A stretch of DNA of 64,000 bases, from contig NZ_AJLL01000063.1 of NCBI RefSeq assembly GCF_000317225.1, forward strand, positions 38,455-102,454, in the 5' to 3' direction. A program made the position numbers and the translations under genes. Every line of letters starts with the position of its first letter. The first letter of the stretch is position 1. Under the pieces are notes generated by a model, which ran no database searches, was not told the origin of the DNA, and saw only the letters and a program-made list of their open reading frames with translations. Source of the stretch: Fischerella thermalis PCC 7521 (GTDB lineage Bacteria; Cyanobacteriota; Cyanobacteriia; Cyanobacteriales; Nostocaceae). Shown one piece after another: positions 46,259 through 55,118 of the stretch.

Positions 46259-46290
46259 ACGAGGGTGTGTATTACCACCCTCTTTTTTTG
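46259..46290 (+). terminator. Rho-independent terminator
   Basis: GAGGGTG and CACCCTC flank a short loop and are followed by TTTTTTTG. It ends the lipoprotein and hypothetical gene group. Confidence 0.8.
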
Positions 46291-46390
46291 CTTGATCAAA
46301 TTACAAATCAAGTAGATTTTTAAGCAGATTTACACGTTATACCATTTCACCTTGTCCTCTTTGTCTCGTTGGTGGCTAAATGTATCAAAC

Positions 46391-46885
46391 CTATAGTGAA
46401 ACGGTATTACCAGTGTCTTTTTGCTTCTTTTTGCGACGCAAGACAACACCTATACCACCAGCAGCAAGGGAACCAAGGATAGTTATCGGTTCAGGGACTG
46501 GTTGGTCAGGCTTAATTTCACGTCCAATTTTTTGGGTGACAGCGTTACCAAAGTCTGAGAAATCATTCGCTGGTAGTAGTCATCAAGATCTGGATCTCCG
46601 GTCAAAATCGGTAGACCGTTGATGATAATCCCTGCTTGAACTGCATTATCTCGTGCTGTTTTTAAACCATCATCTGAGCTAACATTTTCAACGCCATCAC
46701 CTGATATATCAATGACTCTCCTTGTACCATCGTAATCATTGGTGTTGAGAAGATTAACTGCAAAATCAATAGCATTAGCAATACCAGTACTACCAGAAAA
46801 TGGTCTTGTTGTGCTTTCGATCGCATCTGCATCATCTCCCCATTGCTTGCGATCGCATACTCCATTGTCAGCAATTATTTTCGCT
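46391..46885 (-). pseudogene. DUF1194-type PEP-CTERM protein, frameshifted and truncated
   Basis: The minus strand encodes, in one frame, TTRPFSGSTGIANAIDFAVNLL, RRVIDISGDGVENVSSDDGLKTAR and GLPILTGDPDLDDYYQRMI, a DUF1194 (von Willebrand-like) domain. After a frameshift near 46565 it continues DFGNAVTQKIGREIKPDQPVPEPITILG and a basic tail, the PEP-CTERM sorting signal. The 5' end is missing beyond about 46885, and another frameshift near 46820 is likely. It sits next to the intact PEP-CTERM gene and the exosortase genes, suggesting it was once a sorting substrate. Confidence 0.8.
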
Positions 46886-47245
46886 TTATAAAAAATTTAT
46901 CTAGCTGTCTAGGCAAGTTATATTTGTAAGGAGCTTGTCAAATCTTACGTCCGACACAAATTAACAAGTTTTAACTGTAAAGTTTTTGTAAACTTTAGTG
47001 GTGAAGTTTTATTTATACTATATGATTAGTATCGCTTATTACTTGAATTCTTGGAAAAATTAACAAGTTAAGCAATCTGTAGGCTTCACAGTATATATTA
47101 TATTAAGTCCTTCTGTATAGAACCCGACAGGAGAGTTAAGCGCTGTAGCTGTAATTTTGAAATTGCAGCAGCTCAAGGGTAATTACAAATCTCACTCCAG
47201 GGAAAGTCTACCATCACTTTTTGTCATGTTGTGGGAGTGAGTTTA

Positions 47246-47968
47246 ATGATAGGGTTTCAATTCGCAAAGACGCGAGACAAAGCTAGTTCAGGTATAACAC
47301 TGAGCAAATTTCAGTCAACAAAGAAGTTGCTGAAGATTGCAACAATAGCTGTATCTTTTGGTATTGCAGCTGCGATCGCTCATACAAAACAAGCTCAAGC
47401 TGTTACTATTACCTTTGACGATTTACCTGGATCTCAAAATCCAATTGCTAACGGCTATGCTGGATTGAATTGGGAAAACTTTTATTACCTCAATACAACC
47501 TCTTTTACTCCTTCTGGCTATGTTAATGGCACAGTATCACCAGAAAACGTAGCCTATAATGGCTTTGAAAAAACTGTTGCTATAAGTACTGTTGATGATA
47601 TTTTCGATTTTAATAGTGCTTATTTAACAGCTGCTTGGAATGAGAATTTGACTGTGTTAGTAGAAGGTTTTATAGGAGGAGAATCAGGGCAAAGAAAGTA
47701 TTCACAGACAGTTCTTTTAAATACCCAAGCTCCTACACTATTTAGATTTGATTTTTTGGGAATAGATTATTTAAGGTTTACATCTTCTGGTGGTAATAAC
47801 GCTGGCTACAACGGAAAAGGTACGCATTTTGCAATGGATAACTTTTCTTTTAATAAAAAAACTAAACCTGTCCCTGAACCTATAACTATATTTGGTTCGT
47901 TAGCAGCAGGTGGAATGGGTTTGGCTTTACATCGAAAATTCAAGCAACAAAAAAATATAAAACAATAA
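47246..47968 (+). CDS. PEP-CTERM sorted exported protein
   Basis: The 240-residue protein (from ATG 47246, with GGGAG eight bases before) has an N-terminal signal segment (KIATIAVSFGIAAAIAHTKQAQA), then a secreted beta-rich region (VTITFDDLPGS ... FRFDFLGIDYLRFTSSGG), and ends with VPEPITIFGSLAAGGMGLALHRKFKQQK: VPEP motif, hydrophobic helix, basic tail. It is a substrate of an exosortase, encoded immediately downstream. The mature protein is probably exported to the surface or sheath. GTG 47231 and 47237 are alternative starts. Confidence 0.88.
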   Translation: MIGFQFAKTRDKASSGITLSKFQSTKKLLKIATIAVSFGIAAAIAHTKQAQAVTITFDDLPGSQNPIANGYAGLNWENFYYLNTTSFTPSGYVNGTVSPENVAYNGFEKTVAISTVDDIFDFNSAYLTAAWNENLTVLVEGFIGGESGQRKYSQTVLLNTQAPTLFRFDFLGIDYLRFTSSGGNNAGYNGKGTHFAMDNFSFNKKTKPVPEPITIFGSLAAGGMGLALHRKFKQQKNIKQ

Positions 47969-48063
47969 GTTATTTTTAGAAGTTGTTTAGCTCAATCTAA
48001 AAATATTACCTGAAAAATCCAAGTTTTACAAAATTGCTCGGAAAGCTGCCACTAAATTAGATA

Positions 48064-48924
48064 ATGAAAACTAATCAACTGGCTACAGTCATACGACTGG
48101 CTCATCCACAGTTCTGGCTATTAACAATAGGTTCAGGTTTAATTGCAATTCATCTAACCCTGGTTTGGAAAGCGGAAAATACTAACCTATTCGGTACTAG
48201 TTTTTTGTCTTGGGCGGCTGTATCTTTTATAGTTTGGGAAAAACGAGACAATCTAAGTCTTGAAAGTGACATTTTATCCAGTTTTTTGGGTTTAGCTTTC
48301 ATCTGGATAGCACTGATCAGAAGTGCATCTATGAATAGCTTTGGAGGTTTTTTGTATGCTTCACCCTTTATTTTTGGCTTAGGTCTTGCTTTAATAGCTT
48401 CTGGTTTTCAAGGACTAAAGCAATACATCGGTGAGTTAATAACCCTGCTTTTTCTCAGTATACCCAAGCTATTACCAGAATGGGCTATTTATAAGATTAC
48501 ATTACTCACTGCCAAATCATCAGCTTTTATACTTTGGTACATCGGTTTTGATGTCACTCTTACTGGAATCAATATTTATCTACCAAATGGCAGTGTAGAA
48601 GTACTTCGTGGTTGTTCTGGTGTAGAATTAATTTCCCAAATGTTGGGTTTAGCAATACTTTTTCTGCTAGTCTTTCCTCAGAGTTGGCAGTACAAAGTAT
48701 TGGTTCCAATTGTCGCTGCTACGGTGGGATTTATGATGAATGCTGGACGAGTGGCACTGATGACTGTCATCGTAGCAAAAGATAATATGAATGCTTTTGA
48801 TTACTGGCATAGTGGAAATGGCTCTCTTTTATTTTCAATAATTTCTGTACTAATTTTTGGTTTATTCTGTTGGTTTTTAATTGGACACAATGAATCTAAA
48901 AATCAAGATTCTAAGTTGTCATAA
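48064..48924 (+). CDS. Cyanoexosortase (XrtA-type family, cyanobacterial)
   Basis: The 286-residue multi-pass membrane protein is an exosortase. The catalytic residues are Cys184 (EVLRGCSGVE), Arg229 (MNAGRVALM) and His249 (DYWHSGNGS). Exosortases cut PEP-CTERM proteins at the membrane and attach or release them during export. About eight helices surround the site. The context (PEP-CTERM protein upstream, two accessory genes downstream) fits the cyanoexosortase A group as I recall it. The start is ATG 48064; the gap to the PEP-CTERM gene is 95 bases. Confidence 0.9.
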   Translation: MKTNQLATVIRLAHPQFWLLTIGSGLIAIHLTLVWKAENTNLFGTSFLSWAAVSFIVWEKRDNLSLESDILSSFLGLAFIWIALIRSASMNSFGGFLYASPFIFGLGLALIASGFQGLKQYIGELITLLFLSIPKLLPEWAIYKITLLTAKSSAFILWYIGFDVTLTGINIYLPNGSVEVLRGCSGVELISQMLGLAILFLLVFPQSWQYKVLVPIVAATVGFMMNAGRVALMTVIVAKDNMNAFDYWHSGNGSLLFSIISVLIFGLFCWFLIGHNESKNQDSKLS

Positions 48925-48931
48925 TTAAGAT

Positions 48932-49588
48932 ATGATGAATTGGAAAAAAATTCGTATTTTATTGTTAATATTATGCCTTAGTAACGTGTTATTTGTATTG
49001 GGACAGGTTACACTGCTGCCCAAACGAGACAAAAGCACAGTCGATGATTTTGTTTTTCCAGAAGTTGTAAATTTACCCCAGTGGCAACTAAAATCTAGCA
49101 GAGATTTATCTCAGCAGATACAAAATAATTCTGAATTGTTAGTTCAAAGGAACTATCAATATATTCATAGAGATTTACCTTTAGAAATTGAAATGCGTTA
49201 TGTAAAAATAGGAGATGTTAATCAACTGATTAAAAAATATACTCAGATTTCATCATCTGTCATCGTACGAAAAAGAGAAGGTGTAGGCTATTACGGATTA
49301 GGAGTTGAACAACAAACAGCCTTCCTAAGTGCTTGTATTAACCTGCAAGGTTATAGCACTTTTACGAATACCCAATTTAACCAAAGTCAACGCCCAAACA
49401 ACCTATCTTGGGAACTTTTATTGTCTTGGTTATTTGCTCAAAAACAGGTAATAAAAGACGAGCACTGTCTTTGGTCACATTTGTCGATTCCCTTAAGAAA
49501 TTCTTCCCCAGAAGCTACTTATCAAGTCCTGGAATCTGCCTGGTTTTCTTGGCATAAATACTGGCATTCTCGTTTGCATAAACCTTAA
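48932..49588 (+). CDS. Cyanoexosortase-associated protein
   Basis: The 218-residue protein has an N-terminal membrane anchor (RILLLILCLSNVLFVLGQV) and a mixed soluble region (LEIEMRYVKIGDVNQLIKKYT, KREGVGYYGLGVEQQTAFLSACIN) with a Trp/His-rich end (SAWFSWHKYWHSRLH). It begins seven bases after the exosortase stop, so it is translated with it. I recall such proteins beside cyanoexosortase A genes; their role is not established. It probably lies in the membrane with its domain in the periplasm. Confidence 0.8.
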   Translation: MMNWKKIRILLLILCLSNVLFVLGQVTLLPKRDKSTVDDFVFPEVVNLPQWQLKSSRDLSQQIQNNSELLVQRNYQYIHRDLPLEIEMRYVKIGDVNQLIKKYTQISSSVIVRKREGVGYYGLGVEQQTAFLSACINLQGYSTFTNTQFNQSQRPNNLSWELLLSWLFAQKQVIKDEHCLWSHLSIPLRNSSPEATYQVLESAWFSWHKYWHSRLHKP

Positions 49589-49630
49589 AGTTTTGTCTTT
49601 TAGAATTGTTGTGATTTTTTACAATAAGTT

Positions 49631-50332
49631 ATGACTAAATCAAAAATTGAAACATCTGCTTCCCACCAATTTGTTTTAACGCAGGAAAGTTCATTAACTA
49701 TTGTGCGATCGCTAGGCTATGGCCTATTGATATTATCTGTGTTTGATTGGGTAGCAATTTTTCTGCCATCAAACTTTTTCAACCCTGCTTGGGAATTACA
49801 AACTATAGGAGCAATAGTTGAACGTGTACCTGTACCTTTAATTGGGTTGGCACTAATTTTTTATGGTGAATTGCATTCGCGCAATAGATGGGAATTTCCC
49901 GTTTTAAAATTATTGTCTTGGCTGACTATATTGTTTTCAGCGTTGTTTATATTAATGATACCTTTAGGGATTGTTAATACTATTCGGCTTAATAAAGAAA
50001 ATATTGCCCAAATCAATAATATATCTACACAGCAAATTTCTCGTGCTGAACAGTTACAAAAGCAACTTAGTCAAGCGACTCCTGAACAATTAGATGATCT
50101 TTTAAAAAGCCGGGGTGGTTCCCTATATGGTAAAAAACCAGAAGAACTAAAGGATCAACTTTTGTCTCAAGTTTCTAGAGCAAAAGTACAAATCAAGGAG
50201 CAAGCAGAAGCTACCCAATCTTTGCGTGGTCTAAGCTTAATCAAGACCTCTACGAAATGGATTCTTGGTGCTTTAGTATCTGCATTTCTATTTTTTGGTT
50301 TTTGGAAAGGCACAGATTGGGCAAGATTTTAA
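49631..50332 (+). CDS. HpsJ-like protein of the exosortase group
   Basis: The 233-residue protein has an N-terminal pair of helices (LGYGLLILSVFDWVAIFLP and VPLIGLALIFYGELHSRN), a third helix (LFSALFILMIPLGIVNTI), a coiled-coil region with QISRAEQLQKQLSQATPEQLDDLL, and a fourth helix at the C-terminus (WILGALVSAFLFFGFWKG). This layout matches the HpsJ family linked to hormogonium polysaccharide secretion and found with cyanoexosortases. The gene is the last of the cluster, with a 42-base gap. Function is inferred from family and position. Confidence 0.8.
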   Translation: MTKSKIETSASHQFVLTQESSLTIVRSLGYGLLILSVFDWVAIFLPSNFFNPAWELQTIGAIVERVPVPLIGLALIFYGELHSRNRWEFPVLKLLSWLTILFSALFILMIPLGIVNTIRLNKENIAQINNISTQQISRAEQLQKQLSQATPEQLDDLLKSRGGSLYGKKPEELKDQLLSQVSRAKVQIKEQAEATQSLRGLSLIKTSTKWILGALVSAFLFFGFWKGTDWARF

Positions 50333-50378
50333 TTAGCTAATATCATGTTCGCTTACGTACCTATACTCTCCCACGGGT

Positions 50379-50416
50379 TGGTAATTGGTAATGGGTAATG
50401 GGTAATTGGTAATCAA
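50379..50416. repeat. GGTAATTGGTAATGGGTAAT STRR
   Basis: GGTAATTGGTAATGGGTAATGGGTAATTGGTAAT-type units follow the HpsJ-like gene. Confidence 0.7.
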
Positions 50417-50610
50417 GATACTGATAATTTTCCAATGCCCAATGCCCGATATCCAACAGCGAAGTATAATATTGTAAGCAATTAGCCGAACTTGATATTA
50501 CTTGAACTCAATACTCTGGAGATTTATTTATTGGCAGAAGAAAAATTAGGTGCAAGATCTGAGCCAAGCCTTCAAAAGTTGTTAGACAAACACTCCTAAA
50601 TACAGAGCAA

Positions 50611-52110
50611 TCAAAATTTACTCTTAACAACTGTAATTGTACTTAAACTATTATCCGCACAACCGCTAATAAATCCTCCCATAGCCTGGATTTGTTGCAA
50701 ATATTCCAACGCATGTTTAGTAATAACTTCTCCTGGCATTAACACAGGAATACCGGGGGGATAAGGACAGAGGATTTCAGCACAAATACGTCCAGTAGTT
50801 TCTAGTATTGGTAATACTTCTGTCGCAGCAAAAAAAGCTTCACGAGGCGAGATACGCGCAAAATCTCCCATAGTAAAAACATCATCCCATATTTTCTCCC
50901 CCTCTGCTTTATGGGAGAGGGGGCTGGAGGGTGAGGTGATCTCAGTAAGTTTAGTAAAAGCTTGTACCAACTGCTCCATGTCTTCTTGGGTGTTGCCCAA
51001 ACTGATAATAAATGTGAGATGTTGCAAAGAAGCAAATTCCGCAGTTACACTGAGCTGCTCATTGAGAATTTCTTCGGCAGTAAAGCCTGTTATACCTAAA
51101 CCGGAAACATTTACACTCAAGCGTGTTTGATCTAATGTTATAAAACCAGGGGATTTTCCCAACTTCCCTTGCAAAGGGGGGCTTTGTAAAATCGACAATC
51201 CGGGAATTTGTGTAATTCTAGTTCTCGCCTCCTCGGCAAGTTGCAGTGTGTGAGACATTAACTCTTTCCCGTGCAGCGCCATTTGTTGACGGGCGGCATC
51301 CAAGGAAGCTAAGAGTAAATAACTAGGACTAGTAGATTGTACTAGCTGCAAAGCTTTGTTGAGGCGATCGCGAACTATCCTCTCACCTTGGATATGTAAC
51401 ATTGATGCTTGAGTCATTGCACCCAAGGTTTTATGAATCGATTGTACAGATAAATCTGCACCTGCTTTTAAAGCCGGGGTGGGTAGTTGGGGATGAAAAG
51501 CAAAATGTGCGCCGTGGGCTTCGTCTACCAGTAAAGGAATATTGTATTGGTGGGTAATTTGGGCGATCGCTCTGACATCTCCACAAACACCGTAGTATGT
51601 AGGATAAACCATGAACACGGCTTTGGCGTCGGGATGCTCCAAGAGTGCTGCTGCTACTGCGCTGGGAGTGATACTGTGAGCAATATCTAAAACAGGGTCG
51701 TATTCTGGATTGACAAAAATTGGTATGGCTCCAGAGAGAATTAATCCTGCGATCGCAGAGGAATGAACATTGCGTGGCAGAATAATTTTATCGCCAGCGC
51801 CGCAAGTAGCAAGAATTGCTGCCTGAATTCCACAAGTAGAACCATTGACAAGAAACCATGTTTGTGCAGCACCGAAGACTTCTGCTGCTAATTCTTGTGC
51901 TTGTTGAATCACGCCTGCTGGTGCAAACAGATTATCTAACTCTGTTAATTCTGGTAAATCGTGGCGAAATACAGTTTTACCAAAAACATCAGCTATTTTC
52001 TGGGAAACTCCCACACCTCGTTTATGTCCTGGAGTGTAAAAAGGTGCATGGGGATGTTCAGCACAAACTTTTAAGGTGTCTAATAAAGGTGTTTGATGTT
52101 GATCGAGCAT
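50611..52110 (-). CDS. Orn/Lys/Arg decarboxylase family protein
   Basis: The protein (about 499 residues) is a fold-type I PLP enzyme: TPGHKRG near the N-terminus, WFLVNGSTCGIQAAILA, VDEAHGAHFAFHP (the PLP-nitrogen Asp), and SIHKTLGAMTQAS with the PLP lysine. It probably decarboxylates arginine, lysine or ornithine in polyamine synthesis. At two positions the coding sequence includes intergenic-type repeats, giving QSPPLQGKLGKSPGF and SPSSPLSHKAEGEK. These look like in-frame repeat insertions in surface loops. ATG 52110 is chosen; ATG 52119 would overlap the stop of the kinase remnant. Confidence 0.88.
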   Translation of the reverse strand: MLDQHQTPLLDTLKVCAEHPHAPFYTPGHKRGVGVSQKIADVFGKTVFRHDLPELTELDNLFAPAGVIQQAQELAAEVFGAAQTWFLVNGSTCGIQAAILATCGAGDKIILPRNVHSSAIAGLILSGAIPIFVNPEYDPVLDIAHSITPSAVAAALLEHPDAKAVFMVYPTYYGVCGDVRAIAQITHQYNIPLLVDEAHGAHFAFHPQLPTPALKAGADLSVQSIHKTLGAMTQASMLHIQGERIVRDRLNKALQLVQSTSPSYLLLASLDAARQQMALHGKELMSHTLQLAEEARTRITQIPGLSILQSPPLQGKLGKSPGFITLDQTRLSVNVSGLGITGFTAEEILNEQLSVTAEFASLQHLTFIISLGNTQEDMEQLVQAFTKLTEITSPSSPLSHKAEGEKIWDDVFTMGDFARISPREAFFAATEVLPILETTGRICAEILCPYPPGIPVLMPGEVITKHALEYLQQIQAMGGFISGCADNSLSTITVVKSKF

Positions 52111-52118
52111 TTTTATCA

Positions 52119-52315
52119 TCAAGCAGCAGCATGGCTGAATTGCCGAATTGGAATTTCAATCACAAACTTTGTACCTTGTCCTGGCGTTGTATTACAGTAA
52201 AGCCTACCATGATGTTTTTCCGTCACAATCTGATAACTGATTGATAAACCCAATCCAGTACCTTTCCCCACAGGCTTGGTCGCTACACCAGCGACCATTT
52301 GATTAAAAATAAAAC
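52119..52315 (-). pseudogene. Sensor histidine kinase C-terminal remnant
   Basis: The frame encodes VATKPVGKGTGLGLSISYQIVTEKHHG and then TTPGQGTKFVIEIPIRQ, which is the G2 box and final strand of a HATPase domain. Everything upstream of the KPVGKG segment is missing, and a dispersed repeat (about 52315-52385) begins at the break. It is a broken end of a kinase gene, directly upstream of the decarboxylase. Confidence 0.75.
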
Positions 52316-52520
52316 GAACACGGATGTAGACGCCCGTAAGGGCGGCTTCCCGCAGGGTACACCGATGCACACCGATGGATTATGGGTTTGCTGTTAAGTT
52401 GCTCCCCAATCCCTATTTTCAAGAGAGTCAATTATGGGAAAATCCCACAACCAAACATGAAAATTTGGCTCTTCCTACATCCCCACACCCTTACACTCCT
52501 ACACCCTTTTTTTGCAAGCA

Positions 52521-54332
52521 TTACTGCTGATCCAACCGCAACACTGCCATAAAAGCTTCTTGGGGAACATCAACTGTACCTACAGCTTTCATCCGCTTTT
52601 TACCCTTGGCTTGCTTCTGTAACAGTTTTTTCTTCCGGCTAATGTCACCACCGTAACACTTGGCAAGTACGTCTTTTCGTAAAGCGGGAATGTGTTCACT
52701 GGCAATTATCTTGCTACCAATAGCGGCTTGAATTGGCACTTTGAATTGATGGCGAGGAATGAGTTCTTTTAACTTCTCAGCCATTGAACGCCCAACACCA
52801 TAGGCTTTATCACGGTGGACAATCATCGCCAAAGAATCAACTGGTTCGCCGTTAATCATGATATCTAGCTTCACCAAAGGATTCTCGCGGTAGCCGATCA
52901 GGTGATATTCCATACTGGCATAACCACGCGATCGCGATTTCATCTGATCAAAAAAGTCAGTGACGACTTCTGCCAAGGGTAATTCGTAAGTCAGGGTGGT
53001 ACGTCCTTGGGTGAGATATTTCATATCTTTAAACACACCACGTCGGTTTTGTGATAATTCCATCAGAGTACCTACGTAAGTCTCTGGTGTAATCATTTCT
53101 ACTTGGACATAGGGTTCTTCTATTTTCTCTCGTTCGTTGGGAGGGGGTAAGTGACTGGGGTTATCGATGTAGAGTACTTCGCCTTTGTTGGTGGTAACTC
53201 GATAAACTACTGAAGGGGCAGTAATAATTAAATCTAGGTTGTATTCTCGTTCCAAGCGTTCTTGCACAATTTCCATGTGCAGCAATCCCAAGAAACCACA
53301 ACGAAAGCCAAAACCCATCGCACTAGAAGTTTCTGGTTCATAATGCAAGGCTGCATCATTGAGTTTGAGCTTTTCTAATGCTTCCCGCAAGTCCTCAAAT
53401 TGGTCTGCATCGATGGGAAACATGCCACAGAACACCATTGGATTAGCTTCTTTGTAACCAGATAGGGGTTCAGCAGCCTTGGCATTAGTCAGGGTAATAG
53501 TGTCGCCGACACGGGCATCAGCTACAGCTTTAATGGCTGCTGCCAAGTAACCGACTTCTCCAGCGTGTAAGTCTGTAACTTGCTTTTGGTTGGGAGAAAG
53601 TACACCTAACTCGTCAATTTCGTACTCCTTGCCAGACGCCATCAGGTAAATGCGATCGCCTTTCTTCAAAGTCCCATCCATCACCCGGAAATATACAATT
53701 ACACCCCGGTAGCTGTCATAGTAGCTATCAAAAATCAATGCTCTTAAAGGTTCGTTGACTGTATTTCGTGGTGGTGGAATACGTTCTACAATCGCTTCTA
53801 AAATTTCATCAATCCCAATTCCCTCTTTGGCAGAAGCAAGAATCGCACCACTGCAATCCAAGCCAATAATTTCTTCAATTTCTCCAATGACTCTATCTGG
53901 TTCTGCTCCCGGTAAGTCAATTTTATTCAACACCGGAATAATTTCCAGGTTGTGTTCTAGTGCTAAATAAACATTGGCAAGAGTTTGTGCTTCTACACCT
54001 TGGGAAGCATCTACTACCAACAATGCACCTTCGCAAGCTGCCAGACTGCGGGATACTTCATACGAAAAATCCACATGACCAGGAGTATCAATTAGATTTA
54101 GTACATACTGCTGACCATCTTTTGCCGTGTAGTTCATCCGGGCTGCTTGCAGCTTAATGGTAATGCCGCGCTCCCGTTCCAGATCCATATTGTCAAGGAA
54201 CTGTTCTTTCATTAAGCGATCGTCCACCGTGCCAGTAACTTGCAGCAAGCGGTCAGCAAGAGTAGATTTGCCATGGTCAATGTGAGCAATAATACAAAAA
54301 TTCCGAATACGAACTGCGGGAACGTCAGTCAT
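52521..54332 (-). CDS. lepA: Elongation factor 4 (LepA)
   Basis: The 603-residue GTPase acts on the ribosome and can back-translocate it under stress. The G domain has [17 protein letters not shown] and NKIDLPGA, then domain II, EF-G-like domains, and the LepA-specific C-terminus ([25 protein letters not shown] ... [10 protein letters not shown]). The start is ATG 54332, [13 protein letters not shown]; the further eight codons upstream are not conserved in type. It stands alone on this strand. Confidence 0.97.
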   Translation of the reverse strand: MTDVPAVRIRNFCIIAHIDHGKSTLADRLLQVTGTVDDRLMKEQFLDNMDLERERGITIKLQAARMNYTAKDGQQYVLNLIDTPGHVDFSYEVSRSLAACEGALLVVDASQGVEAQTLANVYLALEHNLEIIPVLNKIDLPGAEPDRVIGEIEEIIGLDCSGAILASAKEGIGIDEILEAIVERIPPPRNTVNEPLRALIFDSYYDSYRGVIVYFRVMDGTLKKGDRIYLMASGKEYEIDELGVLSPNQKQVTDLHAGEVGYLAAAIKAVADARVGDTITLTNAKAAEPLSGYKEANPMVFCGMFPIDADQFEDLREALEKLKLNDAALHYEPETSSAMGFGFRCGFLGLLHMEIVQERLEREYNLDLIITAPSVVYRVTTNKGEVLYIDNPSHLPPPNEREKIEEPYVQVEMITPETYVGTLMELSQNRRGVFKDMKYLTQGRTTLTYELPLAEVVTDFFDQMKSRSRGYASMEYHLIGYRENPLVKLDIMINGEPVDSLAMIVHRDKAYGVGRSMAEKLKELIPRHQFKVPIQAAIGSKIIASEHIPALRKDVLAKCYGGDISRKKKLLQKQAKGKKRMKAVGTVDVPQEAFMAVLRLDQQ

Positions 54333-54419
54333 AATACTTTTTTGCTTTAGCAGCAACCAAGGTTAAACAGAAATATACTTAACGTATTTTAATGGTTTCT
54401 TAGCTCAGACGGTGTAATT

Positions 54420-54530
54420 GGAGGAGAAAGGTTAAGGGGGAGTGTGGGGAGGTGGGGAGGTGGGGAGTGTGAGAAGTAGTAGATCATTAACTAACCACTA
54501 ACCACCAACAAATAACCACTAATATTGACA
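54420..54530. repeat. GTGGGGAGGTGGGGAG and ACCACTAACCACC repeats
   Basis: GGAGTGTGGGGAGGTGGGGAGGTGGGGAGTG is followed by AACTAACCACTAACCACCAACAAATAACC units. No gene is seen. Confidence 0.65.
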
Positions 54531-54700
54531 AAATATAAAGGTCTATCTATGGCATCTGGTATTGATCGGTTGGGAGCGTACAATAAACATCTAGAACTGC
54601 AAAATGCAGACAAAAGAAGCTGATTGCAGGTGACAATTGCCTAGAACCAAAAACAAGCTCATCACAAAGCTTTTGATAAACGAATTGAGAGTTAGAAACT

Positions 54701-54937
54701 ATGAATATGAAAGATAAGATTACCGACGTGGAAGAATCTCCAGCCGATAAGGTAGAAATTGCAATTCGTCTAGACTCTGATTTGGTGGAGCAAATTCGCC
54801 ATTTAACCAATGACCCCAGTAAAGTAATTGAAGTGGCAATTCGTCAGTGGTTACGAGGTGAAGTTCCCAGAGATGATGAACTTACACGCACTCCTAGACG
54901 TATGCCAGTACCACCACGAGGCGAATGGAATGATTAG
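54701..54937 (+). CDS. Small RHH-like DNA-binding protein
   Basis: The 78-residue protein has an N-terminal strand and two helices (KVEIAIRLDSDLVEQIRHLTNDPSKVIEVAIRQWLRG), a pattern like ribbon-helix-helix (CopG/Arc) proteins. The tail is proline-rich (TRTPRRMPVPPRGEW). RHH proteins are often antitoxins or autorepressors. No toxin gene is adjacent, so it is either an orphan or a different kind of regulator. Two ATGs (54701 and 54707) are close; the first is used. Confidence 0.7.
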   Translation: MNMKDKITDVEESPADKVEIAIRLDSDLVEQIRHLTNDPSKVIEVAIRQWLRGEVPRDDELTRTPRRMPVPPRGEWND

Positions 54938-55118
54938 TAACTACATGAGAGAAAAAATTAAGTGTTAAGGGAGAGTGAGAAAGTGTATATTTTCTAAGGC
55001 TGTCAGCCAAAAATTTACTCATCAAAAGTGCTAAAGCTGTAAAAATTTATGCCAAGCTATAAACAGCTTCAGCCAAAAATATTTTTTGGGTTGCCATTTG
55101 TCTTATCCAACTCGAGTC

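Noticed and set aside
47100..47230. Possible riboswitch or leader RNA before the PEP-CTERM gene
   Set aside because: An imperfect hairpin (GCTGTAGCTG...GCAGCAGC) is present, but I cannot match it to any known aptamer consensus.
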